NCBI GenBank assembly: GCA_015680685.1 | Contig: MNCI01014546.1 | Span: 209,084-273,083 of the forward strand | Direction of reading: 5' to 3' | DNA from: Gnetum montanum | Taxonomy: Eukaryota > Streptophyta > Gnetopsida > Gnetales > Gnetaceae | DNA length: 64,000 bases | Shown: positions 11,661 to 23,050 of the stretch, one piece after another | How the letters are laid out: each line of letters starts with the position of its first letter | How positions within the stretch are numbered: the first letter of the stretch is position 1 | The notes under the pieces: generated by a model | What the model was told of the DNA's origin: nothing | Database searches by the model: none | Seen by the model: only the letters and a program-made list of their open reading frames with translations | Program-made: the position numbers and the translations under genes

Positions 11661-14265
11661 GACTTCTAGGATCAGTTAATTTCCTGGAAAGGTTGCTAGC
11701 ATGGATCTAATCAGATACGACATATGTAAGCATAATAGTATGGATGTTGGGTGATATTTGGTTTGAAGGGAACTCAAAGGAATTTGGTATAGAGGAAGAT
11801 GGAGAAACAGGGTTTCCAACTGCATGTGCATTTGAAGGCTTAGGTGGACTCTAGGATCGGAAGAAAGGTCTTTTCTTTGATTGAGTATCCAAACCACTCA
11901 GTTGATGAACCAATTGTAAATTAATGGCCCTGGTGGCATTACGTTGTGGCAGTTGAGTTGGAAGTTTACCTTGCATAGATGGAGTAGGTGATAGTTGTGT
12001 TGAGGAAGGAGGAAGACGTGCAGAAATAAGAGAAGGATAAGGGTAAAAGGTGGTATCCCTCTTTGCATGTGGAGAATGAGTTCAATAATAACCAGAAGGG
12101 TAGTAGTGAGATTGGAAAGTAGAAATGTGACTAGAAGAGTCACATGGAGATAAGGGTTGTTGAACGTAGTATACATATGGATCAAGTTGTCTATAAGGGT
12201 ATTACTACCTTGGTAGTGCTAGCACCCATGACTATGGTTGCTACCACTATTGATACTACTAATATGGTTACGGTGGAGTTCCACTTGGATAATATTGTTG
12301 TTACTAGTGGAATTTCCTAGAATTGCCTTGAGGATAAGGTGATCATATGGGTGTTTGCCTTTGTTCTTGTCATGAATTCAAAGCATACATCCCAGATTCT
12401 TGTAAGTGTGACACAATAGGACAACATCCCGTAGGATATTCATAATGGCAGATGTCACACCTATAATCATCATCTAAGTTGGCTCCCATAACTTCCTCTA
12501 TTGTAATAATCTTACCCTTACCTCTTTGAATGACACGTTTAGCTTCCTTATGCCTCTTGTGCTCATGATCACTACCTTGTTCCTTGGACTCTTCAATAAT
12601 TTTTAGGATAACTTGAAATCTGCTATCCATAGAGTCCCATAACTAATCAACCTTTGCCATAATTTTAGATTGAAATATTTCAAATGGCAAGGTTTTTCGA
12701 TTCACCACCTCATTAAGTAATGATTCTTCCTCATTTTCATAGAATTAAACCTCCCTCTTGTGAATGAAAGAATTATAATTGTACTCTTCTACACTTTCTC
12801 ATTTCCTTAATTCTCCATCCTATTTAGCTACCTACTCAATCAAGCTTTGGATCTAATGGACACTTAATTTTGACAATCACCCTTGGGCATAAACACCAAG
12901 GGTTCTCCTCATTTCTGATTAAAGCCCATCTATAATGTGACGAAGTTGGTCCAGTTGAGAATAACCATGGCAAGGACATCTACGCACTAAGGAATAGTAT
13001 CAGCCTATGTTAGTGTTCAAGGGTTTGTGTGTTCCTTAGTTCCATTCTTGGATCTACCTCCTTAAGTTAAACACTTGGGAGTATGTCTGATATTGTTCAT
13101 TGAACAATTCAAGCATTATATTCCATCATCTGATAGATTCTGGTTCTAAGGACTAGTACTAGTTCTCTACTTCTTTAATGAGTGTCTTGGGAAAAAACTT
13201 ACATTTTTTCCACTCATTTTTTACATTTTGCAAGGCACATGCATCTTGAAAAGCTTGGAGATTGTTATGTGGATCTGAGTGGTATCCCCATTCAAATCAA
13301 GGAATATTGTTCATGTCTAGTTTTTTGATCCGACTATCCTTAATGTGCCTTGTGGAAATTCTCATTGCCTCTGCAATGTTTAGCATACTTTGGGTAGCAA
13401 GCAAAGGCTCATTGAGGCCATGATTCTAGTGCCTATGATATCCTCTACTACTCCTTCATTCATGGCATCACGTCTCTCTTGAATGCTTATGCCCCTAGTC
13501 TTAACTTGCTCGATGGTCTCTTTGATCATTTTGGTCTCATCGATCACCTCCATCATGGTCGCATCCACTACAGTTGCATTCAAAGATAAAAGAAGAAGAA
13601 GAGTATGATGAAGGTAAAGAGAAAGGAGGACTAGCATCATCACAGTGCCTACTACCCCCTCTTCAATGATCACAACCACGATCACGATCTTGTTTATTGT
13701 CCACATCCTTGCTCTAACTCTCCTCCTTGGATCCTCTTGTGTCATTAGATCCATTCTTGCTAGAACCAAGATTGTGAATTGTGGACTGCATATTTTGGTT
13801 TTGACCTCCTTCACCAAAGTCAAAGAGAGGAATTTCATTGAATGAAAAACCCCTAGAGAAGGATTCTCCACCATCTTTTTGGTACAGTAGAAATGGAAAA
13901 TCATTAAACCTATTTCCCTTTATAGATTCATAGCCCTATTCTAGTTAGTGATCCCTGAGACGTTGTGCCTTAATGGGATGATAATCTTTAGCATCACTAT
14001 CCTGCACAATGTACTTAGCATGAAGTCCTTGAAGACCTAATCGTATAAGCATTTTTTGAAGCATTGTAGGAATAGATCGATCAGGTGGCAACACAATGTT
14101 GCCCTCCATGTCATGCCACCATTGTTATTCATCTTAATGTAGAATGAAGGTGAAATTGGGTACATACTCATTAGGATGAGCATATACCACTTTGTATTAT
14201 TGAGGCACTTACTAATGTACTCTATTAGACTTGGGTAGAGAATTGCTCTTGTGAGAAGAAAACAT
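11660..14265 (-). pseudogene. E1 gag
   Basis: The start is ATG at 14263-14265 (MFSSHKSNS), matched by MSSSH in E3. Landmarks in order: N-terminal domain (14291-13900), Ser-rich and Asp/Arg/His-rich stretch (about 13800-13450), capsid-like block with the Retrotrans_gag pattern (about 13370-12780), basic stretch RHKEAKRVIQRGKGK, then the Cys/His motif CDICHYEYPTGCCP (within 12630-12370), and a Pro/Gln/Tyr-rich tail to about 11700. Stops and shifts separate these blocks. Confidence 0.8.
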
Positions 14266-14409
14266 TTTGTATTAGAAAAACAAAAATGCACTGTGCTTAT
14301 TTAAAATTGTTGTAGCAATTGTAATGTATAATATGACTTTTAGGGTTTGTTCCAATGATTTTAAATAATTTTCACTGAAACCTAAATAGCACACATAATA
14401 GCTAAAAGG

Positions 14410-14427
14410 TTCCTAGCAATGGTGCCA
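14410..14427 (-). other. E1 primer-binding site
   Basis: Complement of TTCCTAGCAATGGTGCCA; a more mutated tRNA-Asp-type site, one base from the LTR start at 14429. Confidence 0.75.
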
Positions 14428-14428
14428 A

Positions 14429-15253
14429 TGATGAGCTGCAAGGTAGCCCTATGTCCAACCATATGAATCACAAGCATTCATGCATGATTCAGTCAAACTT
14501 CATATTCTTAAGTACATAGGTTCAAGGAAGTGAAATCTAATCGGAACAATCATTATCTTCTCAATTCCACTTGTGAGGTACAAGTATATGGTTAAGTGCA
14601 ACTAAGGTATATAATTTTTACCATTTTATATTTTATAAGTTTAATCATCTAGAATAAGAATGAAAGGTAGAGTAATTTAAGATCTAATTAATCTACTGCC
14701 TACCTAGCTTAACACAACCTGTTCCCACTCTTTGGACACATCCTGAACGCTTATAGTGCTACTAGATTACCAAACATTAAGCATTTTTGGGCTACCAAGT
14801 GCTACACGTATGCTCAAAGTGGTCATGCTTGTGTTCATTAACAACTAAAAATTAATGGCTTAATTAAAGTGCATTAAATTAGAGTGCATGAATATTAAAT
14901 GCATTAAAGGAAACATTAATTTATTCTGAGTGCTATAAGGATTATTAAAAGGGTTTGTCTTTATTTTCGTCACATTATCATACTCAAGTACATTAGTGCT
15001 TAAACAAAGATCTGTACACACTCAGACTCCTATTACGGGCATAGGAAAATATTATAACTCTAGAGAAAACAAATTGCAAAGGATTCTTTATGCTATGACA
15101 AAAACTATATAAAAATTGTGTGCCTAAGCACTATATTTATAGGTCAGCATATACCCTGTGATATCGGATATTCGACATCACATCTTGGAATCCAATATCA
15201 AGGCTCCGATATCACGTATTTGATATGGGAGCATTTCAAAATGTGATTCATCA
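14429..15253 (-). repeat. E1 5' LTR
   Basis: 825 bp from TGATGAGCTGC to GATTCATCA. Next to the primer site on its left. A minus-strand TATA box is at 15131-15141 (CTATATTTATA on plus). GATATC-type palindromes lie upstream of it at about 15160-15230. It matches the partial LTR at 1-300. Confidence 0.88.
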
Positions 15254-15875
15254 AACACCAAAGAATAAATGCAATTTAGAGTCAAAGGATGCTTATGTCT
15301 AAAAAATTAAATAGTAGAAAATTTCTTTTAATACCTATGATACTAGAAAAGAAGATATTAAAGAAGAAAATTAATATAAGTTATCAAAAATTCTTCTAGA
15401 ACATATTTTATTGAAGTTCCTATATTGAATAAACTTGATGGATTGGAAACTTGAGAGAATTGTTAAAGACTAGTTCCAAAATATTTTCATGACGAAAGAA
15501 TCTAATAATATATGAAAACTTACAATTACTAAAAGTACATTAGTAGATATTGCATAAACATAATGGAAGAAAGCTTCGAGTTAGCAGAGAGTACTACATC
15601 ATTCATTATTCATTGAAGAGTTGGAATAGTATCAAAATAATGGTTAAGGAAAAATTTTAGAAACTGAATTATTAAGAAGACATAGGTTGTAATTAAGAAA
15701 GTGAAAGTTCCAAAATAAAAAGAAAATAATTTACATGATTGTTATGATAAATTTGCAACATCAATGAAAGAAGAAAAAGTATCTTGGTCTTCAAAGAAAT
15801 AGGCTACTAATTTCATCAATAATCTTTGACAAATCCTATAACAAGAGTTGACTTTTATAAGAGTTGATACTTAGC
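15254..15875. other. AT-rich spacer between E1 and E3
   Basis: About 620 bp, A/G-rich on the plus strand. Translating the plus strand gives hydrophilic Lys/Glu/Gln-type peptide runs broken mainly by TAA and TAG, which could be an old decayed coding sequence, but no family is recognisable. The last five bases, TTAGC (15871-15875), abut E3. Confidence 0.4.
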
Positions 15876-16732
15876 TAATAAGCAGCTAATATACCAGCCC
15901 AACCATACAAATCACTAGCATTCACCTAGCGATTCGGTCGAATTCCATAGACTTTAGTTCTCTAAGTACATTGGGTTCTAGGAAGTGAATCTAATCATTG
16001 CAATCATTATCTTCTCAGTTTCACTTGTGAAGTACAAGTGTATGTTTAAGTGTAACTAAGGCATATTATTTTTATCATTATATTTTTTATGATTTAAGTC
16101 ACCTAAGAACAAGAATAAAGTAATTAAATGCTTAATTAATCTAATAACTAGTTAATATTTAACTAATCCTAACATAAGCATATGTTCCCACTTTTCATAC
16201 ACATCTTGAACACGTTATAGTGCTACTCGATTACCAAGTGTTAAGTGCTACTGGGATTACTAAGAATTAAATGTATTCTTGAAGTGGTTGTACTTATGTG
16301 TGTTATTTAATTGACATTAATTACTTAATTACAATTCATTAAAACAAAGTGCATGAATAATAAATGCATAAGGAAAAAATTAATTTATTCTAAGTGCTAC
16401 AAGGTTCAATTAGAAAAGCTCATTTTTATTATTATTCACACTAAGTGCTCATGTACGTTAGTGCTCAAATAAAGATCCATACACTTCTTTGACTCCTATT
16501 GTAGGCACTTAGAAAATATTCTAACTTTCGGAAGGGAAAATTGTAAGAGCTTCACTACAACTAAGTGAAAGATTACCATAAATGCAACGTGTAGGTGTAC
16601 ATTTATAGGCAAAAATAAGGTATCACATTGATGGGTACCTTTCAACCTAGCAAATCCTTCATCGATGGGATCCTATCAATTAGGTCACATTGATGACATC
16701 CTATCGACATAGCCCAACAACACAACTTATCA
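15876..16732 (-). repeat. E3 3' LTR
   Basis: 857 bp, from TAATAAGCAGC (TG start mutated to TA) to AACTTATCA, followed by TACCTTCGTAATTG, the eroded polypurine-tract complement. A minus-strand TATA box is at 16601-16607. U3 has repeated CATYGATGGG-type motifs at 16625-16700. Confidence 0.85.
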
Positions 16733-17008
16733 TACCTTCGTAATTGAATGAAAACTTATTCTTGAATGAGTAAAGGAGAAATAAGTTCTTGACAAAATTT
16801 TAAGAAGGCATGAGATTATTAACTAACCATAGATATACAAAAAAAAAACTATAAAAATTAAGTACCCAAATGTATGAGTTTACAATCATTACAAAAATTG
16901 GTGTGCTGGACAACAAAATTGGACACCATGATAAAGAATGATAATAAAAATCCTTAGATGGCCTAAATATGATGAACAAAATTAGACAGTCCTAAGTGAT
17001 GGAGGCTC

Positions 17009-19808
17009 TTAAGGCTTCCAAGGACCTTCTCTTACTTTAGCCCCATGCGATTGTTGAGGCAGTGGTTGTGGTTGTCTTGCTATAGTTGCAACTTTTGACA
17101 AAAGATGGAAGGTATTCAATAATGCCTTCATCTTCTCCTCCTTAGTTAGGGAATCATTCATGGCCCATGCTACTTCACCAATGTGGGATAGAATGGGAAT
17201 ATCCCATGAATAGGGCATTGTGGGGAACAACATCTTTACGTTGATAAACCAGGTAGTAAATTGTTTACATTCGATGTCGAATGCCCTAAGTGCATTCTAG
17301 AGCTTTTAGTAGTCATTTAATCTCTTAGCTAGGTTCTCAGCAATTGATCTTTGATTTGTGAACTACTCCTTGAGAATGTTGAGTTTAGTGTTTGCAACAT
17401 CAAGCTTTTTCTTAGTCTCTTTGTGATGTTTGAACTCTACCTCATACAACAAGTATGAGTTAGCCACGTGCTTTTCTAACTTTGACTACGACCTTTCAAC
17501 AGTCAGCATCACCATGTTTGCATATTGGAGGTTGGAAAGCTTTATGTATTCAATCATTTTTTTGATTTGTAGCTCCTTCATGAGAATTTTGACTTATTGT
17601 ATTCTTTCAATCCATCAAAGATAAGTTGCCACACATCACCTCCTCATTAGAGTTGCTAGAGGCCTCATTGATTTTTTCCCTTTCCAATTGAATGTAATTC
17701 TCATTAATTTATTCCTACAATCCCACCTAGTCCCTATAATGATTCTTCACCCTTTCGAACTTAATGGCCTTTTCTTTCTAGGTGGTAATTTCTATTGTAG
17801 ACTTTTGGTGCAATCGACGAACCTCCTCCATCGAGAGGTTTTCATTCTTTGTTGCTAACCTTCTTAGTTCATTGTTTACACTAGCAAGCTGATCTTGCTA
17901 TTAATGGATGAAGTTAGACATTTGTTGTTTTTATGCATCAGGGCATCATTCTCCTGGTAGGTATAAGTCAAGTCCTTCTGGGTGTTGTACATTGTGGCAT
18001 CGGCTAAGGATTGGTCAAATATCATTGATTTATTTACGTATTTGACCTTTTTGAGTTTGGCCTAAAGCTATTGAAAAGCTTCATCTCATGTGATTGCATG
18101 GTAGAGTACTGTAGGATTAATGAGGCGAGCTCTTAATTTCTTCAACTTTTGTAGCCAAGTGTTGGGTTTTTTCTCTAGCTATTTTAAGTTGCTCCTCCAT
18201 GATGATGCATTTGCCCCTTACCTCAAGTAGCTTTGATTAGGTAGTAGTTATGATATTTTAAAGGTTAAAGAAATCAAGAATTAATTGCCCAATTCCCACT
18301 AGTTAATCCAGTAATTCCTCAAGTTGGGCTGCATTTAATCTTCCGTTGATAGTTCCTATAGACTTATGCACATCTCTAAGTGCAAAAACATCTAGTATAG
18401 ATGATGGAGGCCCATTAAGTGCTTATGTCACTTTGTTAGCAATCACTTCATCCACCATCTCCTGCCCTTAGTCCTACATCACTAAGATATTTGCCCCCTC
18501 ACCCTTCTCCAAATGCATTGAAAAGGTAGTGACATTTTCAAAGATGTTTGGGAATTACTGTCATTGTGAGAGGGATATAGTTACCTCTTGGGCACCTGGA
18601 TTCAATCTTGTGGGCACCTACATTTGTTGGGTAGAGAAAATTGGTGCCCCACCCTCCATCTAGCTTATGGTTCAAGCCACTTCATTGAGGTGGCTCATGG
18701 TTGATCGATACACAAATGGATCACAACCACTCATTCCTCCCTACTATTGCTGCTATTATAAGAGCTGCTCATAGAGTTCACACATGCACTCAATGGTAAT
18801 GTAGGACTTTGCCGTTGTTTCATAAGTGGGTGGTAGAGGTGGTGGTTGTTGCTCCTCTTCTTGGACCACCTTTGTAGGTACTTTTTCCTTTATCATTTCT
18901 GCCCAAGAAGTGATTGGAGCACAATAGACTACATCATTAGTGTAGTAGGCTATACCTCCCCTTTTACATAATTTTCTAATGAGACATGGAAAGGGGAGTG
19001 CCTTCCTTTCACTTTCTTTTTCCATGAAGCACTTTTCTATCTCAAGATAGATTAATTGTGGAAGGTTAACAGTGAATATTTTGCTTAGAGTGATGCATCC
19101 ATGGGTAGAGAAGGCTGTGGCTTTACTGGGCCTCACGATTGGATTGAGGTAAAATGTCACAATTTTGAAATATGCTCATTCTGCCATGGTGAGCACATCA
19201 AACTCTTTACAGTCCACTCGATAGCACCATTGTATCCATTCTTTCTTGATGTCTAGATTTCTACAAGAGTGATCCCAATTTCAAGTAACCTAGCATGCCT
19301 AGTAGGACGTAGAGATTTCTTTCACCAAGTAGGACATAGATATATCCTTGATTTTGATCATGGAACTAGCATGCCTATTCTTTTAGAAAATTTATGTCTC
19401 TCCGATGTACCACTCCCCGCTGGAAGTGATGATGGGCCACATGGGAGAGTTTTATAGTTGAGCTTTGACTTTTGGAGGAGCAAACTCCAAGAAGAGTCCA
19501 AATTTTAGCTCTAGAAGCATGAATTTCTGAACCTCATTGGATGCAATTTACTTGAATCAGGCCTCCGTCAAGGTAACCTCAAGGTTTGGTCTTGGCTCTA
19601 GTGTCTCATCTTGGTGGGACTATTTAGTCGTGATCGCTTTAGGAATCTATCTTACAAATTCCACTTTGGGCTCCTCTTGAAGAGGTCTTGTTGCATGGGT
19701 TTTTGCTGCCTAGTCTTGGGGCTATTTTTAGCCCCTTCCAATTCTTAGTTGTTTGTCCCTCTTTTGGGATGCTCCTCCCTCTTGCAAGTGCTTTCCTTTT
19801 GGTGCCAT
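17009..19808 (-). pseudogene. E3 accessory ORF in the env position (unrecognised protein)
   Basis: Runs from ATG at 19806-19808 to TAA at 17009-17011, about 930 codons with many in-frame stops. The N-terminal third has LKFGLFLEFAPPKVKAQL, then WPIITSSGEWY and IKIKDISMSYLVKEIS, which resembles the plant mobile-element domain often called putative plant transposon protein (inference from pattern, not a search). A Pro-rich linker follows (QQPPPLPPTYET, near 18840), then a long charged C-terminal half with heptad-like Leu/Ile/Glu/Lys repeats typical of coiled coils (about 18400-17300) and a PQPLPQQ tail. No signal peptide or membrane span is evident, so I do not call it an envelope protein. E4 has the same frame at nearly identical length; E6 has a diverged copy; E1 and E5 lack it. 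Confidence 0.65.
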
Positions 19809-20089
19809 CTATGGTCATAATAGAACCAAGAATTAGCTTGTGATGTGTAACTTATAACCTTTAGATACCTTATCTAGTTGGGTAGTTACACTTTGGCTAA
19901 GTTATGACCATGGTAGATTGATTATTTTAATATTATTTTGTTTAGAAGATTACCAGAGTTTGTTGGAAGGGCCTAACTTTCATAAATTCATGAATTTAAT
20001 GTTAGTTTATTAGTTAAACCTTTGTGGGAGTTAGAAAACTTTTGAAAAATTTTTCATTAAAAGCCTAAGGTTTATGGCCCCCACAATGA

Positions 20090-20510
20090 AGAGCTTACCT
20101 CAAATAGCTATAGGATTGAAGAATGAGGGTAATCGGACAAACAATTTGAAAGTTATGGGCTCTGGAAGGTTCTAGGTTCTTAAAAATGCAAAAAACTTTT
20201 CCTCATTTATGAGCAAATGTGAAAAAGTGCCAAGTGTAGCCACCTATTTATAGGATTTTTATGCTACATCAATGAGATCCCACCAATAGGATCTTGTTGA
20301 CACAGAGGGCTCCATAGACAAAATCTTGTTGATGCAACCTACAACCAAAATTTTTCACTTTGAAAATAAGGATAAAACAAAGGAGTTTAAGCATGAAATT
20401 GACATTGTTGGAGATCTAGAAATGCCATGAACATGATGAAACAATGTAAGGGGACTAAATTATGTACAAAAAGAGTTTTTGGATGGATAATGAATTTTAA
20501 AGGAGAATTT
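20090..20510 (-). promoter_or_regulatory. Possible internal promoter for the E3 accessory ORF
   Basis: Minus strand has CCTATAAATAGG at about 20245-20256, some 440 bases upstream of the accessory ATG. Around it lie CATCAATGAGATCC and CCAATAGGATC-like motifs resembling the U3 of the E3 and E4 LTRs. The block is present in E4 (TATA at about 35840-35850) and, diverged, in E6 (about 57410-57470), and appears absent at the matching place in E1 and E5, which also lack the ORF. Confidence 0.45.
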
Positions 20511-21796
20511 CCATTAAGGAGCACACAGTTGGATGCAACTAATGGGGTGCATAAGGGATTTGATCACGAAAATGTCTAAAGCTAAAGAGCTTAACTAGCC
20601 TAACCAAGAGAAATGGAAGTGCACCCTCTCCATAGTAGGCTCATGTCCTTTTTTCCCTTACATAGCCTCAAACCAAGAAGTCTGTGGGCCTTATGGTTGA
20701 TTAATGGTTATGGAAAGTTAAGGACTTGATTCTAAAAGAATCTACCTAAGAATGTTGACACATCAAACTAATACATTGAAAAAAACATGGAAAAGTGACA
20801 ATGAGGTAGGTGGATTATGAAAAGCATTGGTGGATGAGAGGGAGAGAGAGAAGAATGAAGTTTTGTATCATGGTCACATGAAGTCCTTTGTAGATTTTGT
20901 GATTAAATGACCCAATAAAGTTCATCCTTAGTCTGGATCAAAACCAACCACTTCCAGTAACTTCACATCAATACTCTAAGACCAATCCATCCCCTCGAGA
21001 CACAAGAATGCTCCCACAAATCAATCACCATTTCTAAAAGAGAAGAAAAGAGAAGCAGGAAGTGAGAAAGGGCCTTAGTTAGAGGGGACCTTCAGGCATG
21101 GGTAACATGTTTTGTGAGTTCCATAACCAATACTTATAGCATGTTATTGAGTATAAAGGGTGTGCTTTTAATTCCCATCATTTTTTTTGGATTTTATATT
21201 TTTATGACTTTTTGGATGGGAACCACACCATGCAAAGACTTTAACTTCTTGTTATTGGTCAACAGTGGAACAATAAGAAATCCATAAAAACACTCATGCA
21301 CTCAAGAGGGTAGGCAAGTACAAAGAGCATCAAATCCACTTGAATTCACACCCTTGTCAATCCATTTAATCCTTTCCAAGTTTGGAAACTACCAAGGGTA
21401 CAAGTTTGTTAAAGTTCTTATTTAAGAAAGGGATCTCACATTTCCAAAATAAGGAACATTATAGATTTTTGTGGATGGGTGGATGATATGGATTCACTGC
21501 TTGTTCTAGGAAAAGAAACCATGTCTTAGTTATTAATACCAACATTGAAAGATAAAATCTAGACATTAGCAATAAAAAACATGAAGTAAAAACCACCATT
21601 AATAGTTGCTATAACAACATTTTGTCCTGTTGGTAATAAAGGAGAAGAAAATAAGCGTAATAAAAACACAAATCAAAATAAAGTAAAATATAAAGGGAAT
21701 TGTAAAATATTTAATAAAGATAAAATGTACTAAAGATGAAGTAAAAAATGATGAAAAACAAGAAAAAATGAAAAATTGAGATATTACTTTAATTGA
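20511..21796 (-). other. E3 3' non-coding region after pol
   Basis: No credible protein. Conserved block shared with E1 (about 900-2200), E4 (36050-37330) and E5 (50548-51900), including the stretch near 21200-21240 and an A-rich tract at 21640-21780 next to the pol end. Confidence 0.6.
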
Positions 21797-23050
21797 TTAG
21801 CATGGATGACCATCTCCCCCATGATTGAGTTGGAAGGAAGAGATTCGAAATATTGAGCATGCTTATCCATCCAAGGAGGTGTTGTGATCATTGGCTCTCT
21901 TAGGCTTATGGAAAGGTTTAACTTGTTGCATGTTGATCAATAGTTTCTTATTTGGGCTTTCAGGTTTGTAGATCAACATGGCCCCAAAAGGAAAGGTTTC
22001 ATAGATGATCTAAGGCCCTTCCCACAACGTTTGGAACTTAGTTCTTTGTAACACATATGTGGAGTTCTAATAAAGGACCTTATCTCCTTGTTGAAATTTT
22101 ACCTTTCTTATTTTGAGGTCATGGCATTACTTATTGAATGCTTTGTACACTTTGTTCAAGGACAAGGCCACCAATCATTTCTCATCTAACACATTAAGGT
22201 TGATCAATTTCTCTTTATATGCTAGACTAAGGTTAAAGTCAAGGTCACAAGCTGTTGAAAGTGTACAGAGCTTAGATTGAATAGGAAGAGTTGGTATTTT
22301 TCTGTACGCCAGCTCATAAGAAGAATAGCATATAGGGTGTTTGCAGGTTGAGCAGTAGACCCAAAGAGCATTGTTACGTTTAGTGCTTTAGTCTCTCCTA
22401 TATTTGTTAATTGTTCTTGTCAAGATCTTAGTGATCTTCCTATTTGTAACCTTAGCTTGACCATTAGCTTGGGGGTGATAAGGTGTTGCTAATTTATGTT
22501 CTACCCACAATCATTGCATGGGTTTTCAAAAGGTGGTACTTGTAAAATGAGTACCATTATAAAAAATTAGTGCATGTGGCACCTTAAACATGTCTACAAC
22601 AATTTTTTGTACAAACCAAGCAATTGTAGAGGATGTATAGTTGGTGATGGCTACTTCTGCATATTTCATATAATATTCAACAGTGGCTATGATGCAAACC
22701 TTTCCATTTGACATGGATGTGATGGAACCTATGATGTTAATGCCCCCAATGTTGAAGGGCTCTAGTGGTTGGATCCACTACTGAGGTCCCTCCATATGAG
22801 CAATAATCCTACCATCATGTTGGTAGCGTTAACAAGAGTGGACAAATTGGTAAGCATTCCTGAAGAGTATTGGCCAATAATACCTTGCCATTAGGATCTT
22901 AATGGCCATGCATCTCTTAGCATAGTGGTCCCCATAAGGACCCTCATGAGCATCTTGGAAAATGCACAGTTGATCAACATCAAGAACACAACAATAAACT
23001 AGGCCATTAACACATACCTTGTAAAGATGTCCATTGATCTCCATGAAGCA
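21797..23050 (-). pseudogene. E3 integrase
   Basis: Ends at TAA 21797-21799 after a GDGHPC-type tail shared with E4. The core block reads MSNGKVCIIATVEYY, then VPHALIFYNGTHF (22714-22526): the catalytic Asp position is Tyr (codon 22559-22561), and an in-frame TGA follows at 22526-22528. The zinc-finger region (23044-22829) has LYKVCVNGLVYCC, then GPYGDHYAKR and YYWPILFRNAYQFVHSC. E4 has the same F-Y-N sequence and the same TGA. Confidence 0.85.

Larger units (their letters stand above)
1..15253 (-). mobile_element. E1: Athila-like Ty3/Gypsy LTR retrotransposon, decayed, interrupted by E2
   Basis: In plus coordinates the element reads 3' LTR, integrase, [E2 insertion 3287-9031], rest of integrase, RNase H, RT, protease, gag, primer site and 5' LTR, so it lies on the minus strand. 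Without E2 about 9.5 kb is in the window, and roughly 0.5 kb of the 3' LTR lies off the left edge, giving about 10 kb, close to full-length E5. It lacks the accessory ORF found in E3 and E4. The right flank is AACAC (15254-15258); its partner is outside the window, so the target duplication cannot be tested. Lineage call (Athila branch, non-chromovirus) follows from pol motifs and a tRNA-Asp-type primer site. Confidence 0.9.

Noticed and set aside
13380-13904. 174-codon open frame in E1 as a separate gene
   Set aside because: It is out of phase with gag; the gag frame through the same bases matches E3 and E5.
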